Shown: in pieces, positions 46,601-57,019 of the stretch
How the letters are laid out: every line of letters begins with the position of its first letter
How positions within the stretch are numbered: the stretch's first letter is position 1
From: Hofstenia miamia
Taxonomy: Eukaryota; Xenacoelomorpha; Acoela
Length of the DNA stretch: 64,000 nt
Assembly: GCA_004352715.1 (NCBI GenBank)
Contig: SCFE01000004.1
Location: 633,375 to 697,374, forward strand
Direction of reading: 5' to 3'
Notes under the pieces: model-generated
The model's database searches: none
The model's input: the letters and a program-made list of their open reading frames with translations, nothing else
Told to the model about the DNA's origin: nothing
Position numbers and translations under genes: made by a program

Positions 46601-47576
46601 TCTTTAACTTTTAAAAATTGCAATTTGCTTCTATGCACATGCAACATGCTAAAATTGATAATTCAGAAATATTCATTATTTCAAAATGAGAACTACTATG
46701 AACCAATTGGTCTAACAACTTTTTGAAAAAAACACCTATGATGACAAGTTAAATCAAAATTAAATTGCCATTTGCATACACAATGCATCACTTATTTAAG
46801 TATAACCGCAACTACAAAGAATGGAATATTAACATTGTATCTTTGTCTATAGATGATGAATTATGTCAAAGGATAGAAGTCAAGCAGATGTAAAAAGCAG
46901 CTTGCAAATCATGCAGTAACTCTGATGAAATGAATCACTTGATATTTGTTCACATCTTAGTCAGTATAAGTTCACCAGACTCAAATGCTTAATTGATGTC
47001 AGCTCCTGATCTCCTTAAATGTGTAAGTTCACCAGGTGAGGACCAAGAATATGCAGCTTCCATGACTGCCCCTCTCACTTCACAGACAGAAGTCTAGTGT
47101 CAAATGTTCTTACAAACTTTCCTTCCTGTTTGTGTATTGCAGTTTAACACTAAATATGCAGCCACTCTTCCAAGTCAACTCAATCTCAACAGCACACAGT
47201 AGCAAATAAGTAATAATCAAAAGACACTTCATCAAAATCTCAATTATTGAAGATGTCAAATGGGAATTCATTACTACCTAATGTACTCACTATGCTGGTT
47301 CAAGAAACCTATCAGAGGAAACTGAAAAACTTTGTGCAAAATTTACACAGCATTGGAGAAAACTATAGAAGTAATCTAACTATTCCAATACAGAGAGTAC
47401 TTAAATAGCACCACTTTTGAAAACAACATCTCTATTAAGAATAGAGCCGTATGCTAAGCGCGTTGTGCCCATAGCTAAATGTTATTTAACTAAAATTGCT
47501 TGATGGAACAAAAACCTTCAACCGTGCGATTAAAAAACATACTTAGAATACCATCAATGAAGTTCACAAAAATAAA

Positions 47577-47582
<6 letters not shown>
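46601..47582. other. No gene recognised
   Basis: Downstream of G3 integrase; probably more decayed element sequence, but no LTR or protein was identified. Confidence 0.4.
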
Positions 47583-47613
<31 letters not shown>

Positions 47614-47851
47614 NNNNNNNNNNNNNNNNNNNNNNNNNNNNNNNNNNNNNNNNNNNNNNNNNNNNNNNNNNNNNNNNNNNNNNNNNNNNNNNNNNNNNNN
47701 NNNNNNNNNNNNNNNNNNNNNNNNNNNNNNNNNNNNNNNNNNNNNNNNNNNNNNNNNNNNNNNNNNNNNNNNNNNNNNNNNNNNNNNNNNNNNNNNNNNN
47801 NNNNNNNNNNNNNNNNNNNNNNNNNNNNNNNNNNNNNNNNNNNNNNNNNNN

Positions 47852-47876
<25 letters not shown>
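47583..47876. repeat. (AT)n microsatellite with gap
   Basis: AT runs at 47,583-47,611 and 47,852-47,876 flank an N run at 47,614-47,851. Confidence 0.95.
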
Positions 47877-47883
<7 letters not shown>

Positions 47884-48119
47884 CCCAGCTTATCAAATAA
47901 AACAAAAAATGTTTTTTAATCTTAGCCGATCATTTTACCGGCCTTTTTCAAAATTTTTAAGCAGCTGCAGGCCGGCAAATTGCCAGCCGGTTGGTATCCG
48001 GTTCCATCTTGTGTCAATATTATAATAGGTCTTAGCGGCTTCATAACATGTAAGCAGATTCCATTAAAGGAAGTCCGGAAAATTAAATTTTTCTATAGTT
48101 TATGCAAACAAAAAATTTT

Positions 48120-48480
48120 TTAGATATCTCAGTAAAATGCTTGGGGCCTATAAAGTCCCAATTGCCCCAAAATCTATCAAATGTTTCCATTAAAAAATTG
48201 CAGCCCTACAATGCACATTGCTTCGTTATTCAGAAAGATTTTGTGATGGTAGAAGAATGCATGCCAATTTAGAGCAATCGCTAAAAATATTATTTTTTCT
48301 ATGCATTCTTGAGAAAATGTATATAGTCCGAATAAAATGCCAATTGCCCCAAAATTTAACAAATACTTCCTTTGAAGAAAAGTAGTACTACAATGGAAAT
48401 TGCTTCGTCATTTAGAAAGATTTTGTGATGGTAGAAAAATCCAAGTCAATTTATAGCAATCGCTAAAAATATATTGTATG
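48120..48480 (+). repeat. Two-unit tandem repeat, 182-bp period
   Basis: CAATTGCCCCAAAAT at 48,159 recurs at 48,341, and both are followed by ATTGCTTCGT, AGAAAGATTTTGTGATGGTAG and AGCAATCGCTAAAAATAT at the same spacing. No coding sense was found. Confidence 0.8.
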
Positions 48481-48859
48481 CCATGTATTAAGGTAGCATG
48501 CAAAATCAATTTCCGTGCGCCATCGCGCTACAGAAATTTTTCGAGGCAAGAAAATATTTCGTGTAATGTTTGGAGATCAACTACGCATCATACAACACAT
48601 TTATAAATACACATACACATGAATGCAATCAAATGTGGGAGATGTTGATATATTGATAAATTTTGGAACCCATGCAAACTAAAAATTTTTTGAAGAAAGT
48701 GGTGACACCCCTCTTTTTATAAATGGCTTGAAAGTAAATTTTCTTGCTGCATGGTAAAGCAGAGATAAAAAAGATCTCAGAAATTGGTATTATTTAGAGT
48801 GAGGCTGTCACAATCATGAATAAGTCATCATATTCATAGTTATTCATCACAACCTTTTT

Positions 48860-49016
48860 CAAGAGATGCTTTGGTTGAACATAATGTCATTTCCTTCAAC
48901 AACATGTCAAGCTCACTGCTAACAGAAGTGCAGCAAGAGCTTACCAAGTTCAAAGTTAGACTACATCATGACAATGTTATTAGATACCTTATTGTTAATC
49001 ATAAAGAGTGTGCATA
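48860..49016 (+). pseudogene. Possible decayed exon
   Basis: After an acceptor-like CCTTTTTCAAG the plus strand reads about 50 codons (VISFNNMSSSLLTEVQQELT) to a stop. Not recognised. It may belong with the next segment at 49,341. Confidence 0.2.
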
Positions 49017-49340
49017 GTATATGTCTGTTGACCTCTCAATGTTCCTATGTGGAAATATACTACCAGGGGCTTAGGAAATATCAAAAATTGTTAAAATTTC
49101 AAATTATTACAATTCTTATGCACTTTTATGTACAATTGCACATATTACCAAAACGCTGCAAATTCAAATAAGATTAATACATCATAAAAAGCTTTAAAAT
49201 GAATGAAATTCATTTGAAGAACCAAAATATATACCTATTTAGTATTTTAACATCTTAGCGAATACTTTTACAATTCAAGACAAATTTTTAACATTAACTT
49301 AAACAAATGTATTTTTTATAAATGATTGTCCTACATTTAG

Positions 49341-49660
49341 GAAAAAGAATTCTCTGGAAACAATTACTACATATTTGCAGTTGAAAAAGTTATTATGAAA
49401 CAGGCAGCCAAATTCATAGATACAGAAGATCGAACAAGGACAATGAAAAACTTCGTTGGAAGTATTATTCCTGCAGAAAATCGATGTTATTAACTATAAG
49501 AATCCTTACCCTCACATTGAAAATTTTCTTAAAGATCGTCCTAACATAGCAGAAAATACTGTTTATGAAATATAACTTACTATTTCATTTATCTTTACAA
49601 TTACTGTGATTTTATTTGTGTTTTACAATGCAAAAATATCTGGAAATAGTGCAGATAACA
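49341..49660 (+). pseudogene. Possible exon with a membrane segment
   Basis: An acceptor-like sequence (GATTGTCCTACATTTAG) precedes an open stretch with NNYYIFAVEKVIMKQAAKF and TMKNFVGSIIP. A frame change near 49,480 then gives INYKNPYPHIENFLKD, and after a stop ISFIFTITVILFVFYNAKI, a clear hydrophobic span with charged residues after it. It may be the tail of a membrane protein gene or a pseudogene. No family recognised. Confidence 0.25.
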
Positions 49661-50089
49661 AAAAATTCGAATATATATATATATATATAAGCTGAAAAAG
49701 TTATTCTGAGCTATGAACTCACCAGCGCATATTATCGATTCTGAAAATCATCATCAGTAACAAATATGCGGGGAAATAAATATCTACAATTGACTACACT
49801 ATTATAATTCAAAATTACTGCATGCACACTAGAATAAATTTAATGTTATCATTCTTTGTTGCTTATTTAGTGATTGATGTTTCTTTGTTTGCTTGATGAT
49901 TAAAGCTTCGTCTTTTTAGGATTTTGTCTTCTTAGTTGTATGTAATAATTTTTTTCTTCAGCTTGGTGATCATGCATAAATATTTCTGATCTTAGATGTC
50001 TGTTAATATGCTCCTTCATTCTTATTACCAAATGCCACTTTGTTTCCCCAATGTATGATATTTTCAATCATCGAATTTATTATTGTAAA

Positions 50090-50105
50090 TATATATATAT
50101 ATATA
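50090..50105. repeat. Short (AT)n run
   Basis: Another AT run lies at 49,672-49,690. Confidence 0.9.
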
Positions 50106-50137
50106 TAATAAATTGGCTCAAGAACCCATGTAGCCAA

Positions 50138-50267
50138 CACCAGTAGTCCACTGGTGGGGAATTAGTGGGATGGGCTGCCAACACTCCCCACCAGTGGACC
50201 ACTGGTGATGAAGTATTGGTAGTAGTGGCAATTGCCGCCACTCATAGCCACCAGTAGACCACTAGTG
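50138..50267. repeat. Three palindromes of the CACCAGTGG-N-CCACTGGTG type
   Basis: Copies at 50,138-50,156, 50,189-50,207 (a perfect 9+1+9 palindrome) and 50,249-50,267. Spacing is 51 and 60 bp. GGCAATTGCC, another palindrome, lies between the second and third copies. Confidence 0.85.
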
Positions 50268-51020
50268 ACATCTGATTCATTTAATCATAAATAATACATA
50301 TATGACCTAATGCCTGCAAATATAATATTCACTATTATGCTTCTTAGACCTCATAAATATATAATTCATTGTTTGAAAGCTTTTTTGCAATTTTCTGCTT
50401 TCAGAAATTATAACATATATGTGCTGAATGAAATTTCAAAATAATTTATTCATTATTATTCGCGCACTTTGAAATTAATGTACTTAAAATTGGGCAAAAA
50501 ATATTTTTATAACAACAAAATTTCAATATATTTGCTAAATCCATTTAAAATACATATAGAATTTACAAATAGTCTAATGGCTGATTTTGAATTATGTATT
50601 ACAAGCTTAATAGTGACTAATAAAAAAGGATAGATAAATAAAGTAGAATTAGAAAGCTCTAAAAAATGCATTTGATCAACTTGTAATAATCTTGAAAAAA
50701 GCTTACTTGGCACTTAAGATCAAAAGATAGTCAAGTGAAATTTCTTTGATTATTGATACTGCATCAAAAGATAAAAAATGCTGGAAGAGATTGAAAAGGA
50801 TATATCAAGGATTTTGCAAATGAATATCAAGAGAATATTTTAAATATAAAAGACAATAAAAAACATCAATACAAAAAAAACTATCCAGAAAAGAAAATAT
50901 ATAATATTGATACTACATAAAAATGAAAGCTCTATCATTTAACTGAAAGCTACAAGAAACTGGATTATACAACAACTTTTAAGAATATTCAAATAAAGAA
51001 ACAAAGTACTATCAAAACAA
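50268..51020. other. No gene recognised; left flank of Polinton-like element
   Basis: AT-rich. The left end of the Polinton-like element should be here, but its terminal inverted repeat cannot be recognised because the right end is outside the window. Confidence 0.4.
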
Positions 51021-52011
51021 TCATAAAGGATTTTTAATCCAATTATTAAATATAGTAGAATATCCTGACCACTTAACAAATACCATTCCATTCCATTTTC
51101 TCAATATTTTTTCAATTCTAAGAATATCCGGATCAGTTTTTTGTAACTCTTCTTCGCAAAATGATCCCTTTATTTCTTCACCAGCCAAGTTTTTCAATTT
51201 GTATGTTATAGGGTGTGTTAATTTTATTTTACCAATTACAAATATTTCTTTAGTCCAGTTTGGTGTATAATCCTTATCAAACACTTTTCTTTTAAGTTTA
51301 CTTATTCTAACTTTGTCACCTAATATAAATTTAGCTTTAAGAGTACAAAGTACCCATGGTTAACTCCTTTATTCCCAGATGGTTTAGCACCTAAGCTTTC
51401 TGTAAAACTATCAAATTCATTGATTTTGTACAAATTGTTGCAAACTTTATCTTCATATTTCTTTTTTGATGCTTTGATTGGAGTCATTTTTATAGAGCTA
51501 TGTTTTGTATTATTGTATTCATTTAATATTTTAAGAAGTATATCCAAATATTGTGTATGATTCTTCTTTGCGAATTCTTTCCACATTTTATTTTTAATTG
51601 TTCTATTAAATCTTTCTACAAGTGAATTTTTTTCAAGGTTTCCTGTTGAGTACATTTTAACATTGTACTTATCAAGAAGTTCTTGAACATGCTTATTATA
51701 AAATTCCTTTCCTTTATCTACCCATAGAAATTTTGGAACTCTAGAGGATGAATGTAATTGACTCTTTAATGCATCTCTAACAGTAGGTCCAGTTTTATCT
51801 TTTAGTGGAATAATCCACCCATACTTTGAAAATGCATCTACAATCATCAACAAGTATTTAAAACCTTTGTTCCATTTACTAAATTTTTGCAACTCAGCTA
51901 AATTTGCGCACCAAATTTCATCTATATGGTTTACAATCACCTGCCTTCTTCTAAAATTTATTTTAATAGGTTTGTGAAGTTCATTAGCTAAAGTTTCCTG
52001 TGGGGTCTCTT
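51021..52011 (-). pseudogene. Polinton-type integrase with chromodomain-like tail
   Basis: The RVE-type integrase inserts the element. On minus: a basic start KPIKINFRRRQVIVNHI, then EIWCANLAEL, where the first catalytic Asp of the family is Asn; KYLLMIVDAFSKYGWIIPL; PKFLWVDKGKEFYN (second Asp); and LVERFNRTIKNKMWKEF (Glu present). The frame 51,940-51,320 ends at a frameshift; the next frame (51,284-51,021) has NWTKEIFVIGKI, YKLKNLAGEEIKGSFCEEEL and a chromodomain-like RIEKILRKWNGMVFVKWSGY. Such a C-terminal chromodomain is common in Polinton integrases. The start is not separate: homologous reading runs into the PLA2-like gene upstream. Confidence 0.8.
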
Positions 52012-52518
52012 TTAGAGGTTTTTTTGCTGCACTCCCAAACCTAACATATGTTTTGTACCAATAACATTTGAAACTAGTAACTTGTCAAATCTTTCACTGA
52101 TATTCTTAGGTTTAACATTTCTTAAATTATTCAACATTTGTTTGTCACAGCTAGCTTTCCCCTTTTGACCTTTGTTATAACATATATCATGTTCTCTAGA
52201 AATAGCATCAATTTGATTATATGGCTGTACATTATTTTTCAATTGTTTCTGTAAAGGATTATATGGCCCAGTATATTTATGATTTGGAAGAGTGAAACCT
52301 CCTTTTGGTTTTGGAAGGTAACCAATTGCTTTATGAATATCAAGACCTTCACCAACTTTACTTCCCTTTCCAACAAATTGTGTCTTTTTACTTCCACAAT
52401 TGCTACAAATTGATTTCAGCATATTTCTTCCATTTTTTGTTGTAAGTAATTGTCCTGAGCCTGGAATGGAACCTGTTAATATTTTTTCTTTAACACAGTA
52501 AGTTAAATTAGTTGTCAT
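52012..52518 (-). pseudogene. PLA2-like capsid protein with zinc-ribbon-like start
   Basis: The 168-codon frame has an N-terminal cysteine-bearing segment (LTYCVKEK, then SICSNCGSKKTQFVGKG), similar to the small zinc ribbon often found before this domain, although one expected Cys is missing. The middle has KYTGPYNPLQKQL and NQIDAISREHDICY, the calcium loop and the His-Asp active site of the parvovirus-VP1-like phospholipase A2 family. In viruses this activity helps the particle leave the endosome. The frame ends in a run of T (about 52,017-52,024) where a shift leads straight into the integrase, so PLA2 and integrase may once have been one protein. Confidence 0.8.
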
Positions 52519-52540
52519 CTATAAAATAAGAAGTGAAAAA
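52519..52540 (-). promoter_or_regulatory. Start motif of the PLA2-like gene (degenerate)
   Basis: On minus, TTTTTCACTTCTTATTTTATAG comes directly before the ATG at 52,518: a pyrimidine tract followed by a TATTTTATA box, like the motif of the plus-strand genes, with which it is back to back. Confidence 0.5.
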
Positions 52541-52563
52541 ATATTTTCTTTTTTCCTTATATA
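52541..52563 (+). promoter_or_regulatory. Shared start motif, ATPase gene
   Basis: ATATTTTCTTTTTTCC then TTATATA, immediately before ATG at 52,564. One of the best copies of the motif. Confidence 0.7.
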
Positions 52564-53151
52564 ATGAAGATTATTAATTATGATACTCCAAAAGTGAAAA
52601 ATGTCAATCACCAGTATATTTCTTATCATAAGATTTTAGAATGCTTGTGTGTGGAAAATCAAGATTTGGAAAAACTAATTTATTAATGGATATAATTTTA
52701 AGACCTCTTATATATTATGATAAATTATACATCTATACTCCAAATTTTCATCAAGAAAAAATACAAAATCTAATTAAGATAATGAAAAGAATGTCAGATA
52801 ATGTAAGCTACAATGTTTTAGAAATATTACCAGGAGAATTTGCAAAAAACACTAATGAATATTCAACAACAGGTAGAAAAATAGTTATCTTTGATGACCT
52901 TGTAAATGCCCCAGAAAAGACACAGAATAAAATTGCAAATCATTTCACAGATGGTTGTCATCATAACATATTGGCAATCTATAAGGACAAATTGTACACA
53001 CATTGTTTTATACACTCCTATTGATAATCATGACGAAAATTCAATTGCTAAGGATAATTCTTTTAAACCAGACATTTTTGAAAGTTTTTCTAATTCTGAC
53101 TTTATATTAGTAAACAAAGAAAAGAAACCTGTACACAAAAACTTTAATTGA
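52564..53151 (+). pseudogene. FtsK/HerA-type genome-packaging ATPase
   Basis: The ATPase pumps DNA into the capsid. From ATG 52,564 the N-terminus reads MKIINYDTPKVKNVNHQYI, then shifts frame near 52,640 into MLVCGKSRFGKTNLLMDIIL, with the Walker A box GKSRFGKT. YDKLYIYTPN and GRKIVIFDDLVN (Walker B) follow, then a sensor-like HHNILAIYK. A second shift near 53,015 leads to the C-terminal frame (KPDIFESFSN, VNKEKKPVHKNFN). Domain order and the total of about 190 residues fit this family, which is universal in Polintons and adintoviruses. Two frameshifts mark it as inactive, but both nucleotide-binding motifs are intact. Confidence 0.85.
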
Positions 53152-53238
53152 ACTTTGTAATATATGCACATAGCAAAGTGTCCTTTATTTTAGGAGTTAA
53201 GGGACAACATGTGCTGTATTGTATGAGCAATGGGTCAA

Positions 53239-53266
53239 AAATATTTTCTATATTAATTATATAACA
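53239..53266 (+). promoter_or_regulatory. Degenerate start motif, coiled-coil gene
   Basis: AAATATTTTCTATATTAATT and TATATA before ATG at 53,267; the pyrimidine run is lost. Confidence 0.5.
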
Positions 53267-54470
53267 ATGGATTATGATGAATATAGAAAACTAGTAAATC
53301 TTGAAGATGAAGTCAGTAAGCAAGAAAAAAAGATTTTACAACCAAAATGTGACTACATTAACCAACAAAATGAAGTTTGTGCAACTTACAAACCTATTAC
53401 AAAAACTATTTCAGATCAAGGAGATCCATTAAAAGATCATACAAATGTTATTAAACAAAATCTAAGGGATCACTCAAATGAATTATCTAATATTAGAAAG
53501 AATCAAATGCAGATACAAGTTGCAATAGAGGAGTGGAAGCCATATAATCTTAATAATCTACAAGAGTTAGAAGATGAAAGTTTTCTTGGAGAAACAGGAG
53601 CAAAGGCTCCACAAATTGAAACCAATTTTGATATAGATGTTCTAAATAAATATAGATTAATTTTACCAAATGAACAACTAATAAAACTAAAAAAGATGAA
53701 ATTATTAAACAAATAAATGAAATTATAAGGAATAATGGTCAAATAAAGGCAAGTTTAACTAAAGGAAATAAAATATTGGAAAAGAAATATCATGAGCTAA
53801 AAGTTAAAATTGATGAAGTTGAAGAAATAAATAAACAAAAAACAAAATTAACGGATGATGAACAAACACATTATAATGAAATTATTAATCAACAAAATGA
53901 CATTGTTGATAAACATGATGAAAATAGAGAAAATTATGATGTCTTAGTAAGAGATGGGAAAGAATTAGATAGATATAGAAATTTTATAAAATTTATAAAA
54001 GAAAATACTCAATTGTTTGACTCTCATGGATCTATGGATGGAAATATTCAAAGAAAAGGACTCAAGTTTAGAGGTACTCTACCCCTTAAAATTTATGAAA
54101 ACATGGTATGCCTTATGGAAAACCAATTATTTCTGAACCAATTGATCAATCCTTCATAGATCTTTTAACAAAGAGATACAATAAAAAACAAGATAAATAC
54201 ACTGAAAAGACTAAGAGAGTATTTACAAATCTGGTAAAACTTGCTAGAGTTACAGGTAATCACAAAAATCAAAAAGTTAAAAAGTTAATTAAAGGTCAAA
54301 GTGTTTTCTACTACAATGGTACTTCACAATTAATGGATCATTTAGAATTACTTACTTCTAAGAATGCTGGAAATGAAATTATTCAGTTAATTGATGAATT
54401 AGTAAGAATGAAAGCTATTACTAAAGATGATGTTAAGAATTTTTACAATAAATTACAAAATAAATTTTGA
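53267..54470 (+). pseudogene. Coiled-coil protein of the Polinton-like element
   Basis: Chosen start is MDYDEYRKLVNLEDEV at 53,267, directly after the motif; the frame also opens upstream at 53,219. Three frames (to 53,716; about 53,690-54,159; 54,108-54,470) continue one another and give about 400 residues. The middle is a long coiled coil (KKYHELKVKIDEVEEINKQ). The C-terminal part has IDLLTKRYNKKQDKYTEK and ELVRMKAITKDDVKNFYNKL, resembling uncharacterised proteins I remember from invertebrate Polintons, where this helical end is conserved. Function unknown, perhaps structural or assembly-related, given its place between the ATPase and capsid genes. Two frameshifts. Confidence 0.6.
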
Positions 54471-54475
54471 AAAAA

Positions 54476-54498
54476 GATTTTCTTTTTTCTTTATATAG
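54476..54498 (+). promoter_or_regulatory. Shared start motif, penton-like gene
   Basis: GATTTTCTTTTTTCTT then TATATAG, 5 nt before ATG at 54,504. Confidence 0.7.
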
Positions 54499-54503
54499 TA
54501 GAT

Positions 54504-56509
54504 ATGACTGAAATTCCTCTATTTCTAAATTCAAATTATGCAAATGTTGTAGGTAAACCATTTGATTTCACAGTAAAATTTGTAGATTACACACACAACC
54601 CCTTTACATTTGCCTAGATCCAATAAATATGTCCTACTCTTGGTACAATATTTCTGAGGAGTGTAAGAACAACAAAATTGAATATTCCTATGATGAGGGT
54701 CTTATGTGGACACAAGTTACATTTCCTGATGGTATTTATCAGTACAAAGATATATCAGCATATATATAAGTAATGAAATGGAAGCAAATGGTTATAAATC
54801 AATAGAAACCACAGATAAACATATTGAAATAATTTTTAATGAGAATACTTATAAGGTGTTTATTTTCTTATGTCCTAAAATGTGGTTAACATTTTATAAA
54901 GAATTTGGTGATCTACTAGGTTCTGTTGATGTTAACTGAGAGTACAATTTCAGATCATGTTCCTAACATTACAAAAGAATTGATAACATTTTAATTCATT
55001 GTTCTCTGATAAGTGATAGCATATATATAATGGAAATTCTAGTGATATAGTGTTTACTTTTCTTACAAATGATTTAGTATCAAGTGTAGAATCTTCCAAC
55101 CTTCATACTAGTAAATCTTAACTTAATTTAGGAGCTGCTGTGACAATTTGTTCCTCCTTGAATAGTATGGTAGGTGACAGATCCCAATTTCCATCTCTCT
55201 TCTTTTAGTTCTATTGTTTAGTTGTTTGTTAATTAACTTATTATCTAATCAACTGGCATTGATACAATACTAACAACTATCCTTTTAGATACAAGACATG
55301 AGACAGATGGTACAATGTACAGGGTAAACTATCTGACCAGAAGCAAAGCACAAAAGAGGAATCGAAGAATTATGCTATAACAAGTATTTCCATATGATAA
55401 TGAAACATTGATAGAGACACCAACCACAATTCTGATGACTCAGTGCAGTGAAATAGTGTGCATGAATACGATAGTGACAATGTGTGATACCTTACTAATT
55501 TAATGCATTGATTGTTCTTGTTATTAACTAGTTTGTATAATAATGGAATCTCACAACTGGGATGCATTAGCTTGTTATGTTTCCTTACATATAATATCCT
55601 TACATATAATTAATTACATGTTAACCTGGAGTACATGTGAACAATCAATATGGTCGTGACAAAAAGGATGAATAGGTAGTACTTTGGTCCACTAGTAATC
55701 ATATGTAATAAATCCTGTACAAGATAACACAAACTGATTTTGTAATTTCCTAATAGGGCTAGATGTAATAGCATAATGTAATAAATACAGTAGTACGAAC
55801 AACGAACGATAGGAAAGCTAATACGAGTAAAAATCCCTATCCTTATACCTAACCTATGAGCACCTCGGGTAAGCACCAGCTATACACGATGCTCCCGTTA
55901 ACTGGAGTCGTGAACCACCGTCTAGAATACCCGAGTGCTCGAACGTTTAGCTTTCCATTTTATTTAATAAAATAACCTGATACCAAAAACGTAAAGTAAA
56001 TCCAGTAAATTCAATTCATCACCAAAATGATCAATCACACAATTTTTATAGTGAAAAAATAACAAACAATCAAATATTTGACTAGTACCTGCTAATTTCA
56101 GTTGTTGACAATTTCAAATTCTTTAATTTTCATTTGTCTGCTGATGACGCACTTCTGCCTTAATTAGCATTTGTGATTTTGGTCTAGTCCTTTTTCGCCA
56201 AATGAATTAATATCAAAAATTACTGCACTATAATTTTACAAATAATTAATTAATCATAATCATGTGTTTGTACAATTAATATTTATTTTAATATTCAGTC
56301 TTAGTTTCTTCTTTTGTCTTCTAAATTTGACCACACATGATTAGATTATGTTACACAAGTTATCCATTTACAAAACAATTTTGTGCAAATTATTCAACAA
56401 AATCAGCACAAATGAAATAAGAGAAATAAGAATATTCACTACTGATAGCCAAACTCAAATTATTAATTTAAATGATTATCAGTTTCACTTAGTATTCTTA
56501 ATCAAATAA
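54504..56509 (+). pseudogene. Penton-like or minor capsid gene, split by an LTR
   Basis: From the ATG at 54,504 it reads MTEIPLFLNSNYANVVGKPF and DFTVKFVDYTH to a stop. Other frames continue with MSYSWYNISEECKNNKIEYS, TQVTFPDGIYQYKDISAYI and ANGYKSIETTDKHIEIIF, then HCSLISDS and IVFTFLTNDLVSS up to 55,080. A solo LTR (55,085-56,355) follows. Behind it SYPFTKQF and EIRIFTTDSQTQIINLNDYQ bring the protein to its stop at 56,507. The pattern (a first beta domain, a KDISAYI helix, and a late IRIFxTD strand) is that of a beta-rich capsid protein found next to the major capsid gene in this group; I take it as penton-like but cannot prove it. Stops and frameshifts are frequent. Confidence 0.55.
55085..56355 (-). 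mobile_element. Solo LTR, family A, in the penton-like gene
   Basis: Inverted relative to the other copies: on minus it begins TGTAACATAATC and ends GATTCTACA. It is 1,271 bp and flanked by CAAG on both sides (55,081-55,084 and 56,356-56,359). The host gene resumes right after it. No internal element sequence remains, so it arose by LTR-LTR recombination. Confidence 0.85.
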
Positions 56510-56530
56510 GTTTATTTTAATAAAATAAAT

Positions 56531-56548
56531 TAATTTTTCCTTATATAG
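56531..56548 (+). promoter_or_regulatory. Shared start motif, small gene
   Basis: TAATTTTTCCTTATATAG, 2 nt before ATG at 56,551; lacks the upstream ATATTTTC part. Confidence 0.6.
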
Positions 56549-56550
56549 AC

Positions 56551-56970
56551 ATGACTAAATATAAGAAAACTTATGAGAACTATTTAAAGGAAACAACTTC
56601 CCCTTTAAAAGAAACTAATTTCAATAACCTACTGGTGAAAAACAATAACAAAACATTGGAAAACCCAAAAGTAACAAATAAACCTAAAATTAAGAGTTAA
56701 TTTTATTAACACACAGGGAGAGAATGCCCTCCCCTAAGGGAAACAAATTTACCCACTGTGAAAGGAACTTCCCCCTTAAAGGTTAATTCTATTAGTACAC
56801 AAGTAACAAGCAATAATAAAAGTTAGAAACACCAAGAGTACCTAATAAACCTAAAATTGTTGAGATTTGCTTAGAAAGGGAATGGAGATACAAATGTTAT
56901 TAAAAAAAATTTCCAAGAATTAGCCCAGAAGTTTGATAATATAAGAACACAATTTTTGAAACAATTGTAA
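56551..56970 (+). pseudogene. Small hydrophilic protein, unknown
   Basis: From the ATG at 56,551 a 49-residue frame reads MTKYKKTYENYLKETTSPLK to a stop at 56,698. Similar Lys- and Asn-rich readings continue in other frames (TSPLKVNSI, then NVIKKNFQELAQKFDNIRTQ and FLKQL with a stop at about 56,968). TSPLK and related bits recur twice, as if a short internal repeat existed. Not recognised. Its position right before the major capsid gene and its own start motif suggest a real small virion or accessory protein, now broken. Confidence 0.4.
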
Positions 56971-56990
56971 AATTATTTCCCACAGAAAAA

Positions 56991-57014
56991 ATATTTTCTT
57001 TTTTCCTTATATAG
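56991..57014 (+). promoter_or_regulatory. Shared start motif, major capsid gene
   Basis: ATATTTTCTTTTTTCC then TTATATAG, 5 nt before ATG at 57,020. Almost the same sequence as at 52,541. Confidence 0.75.
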
Positions 57015-57019
57015 TAGAA

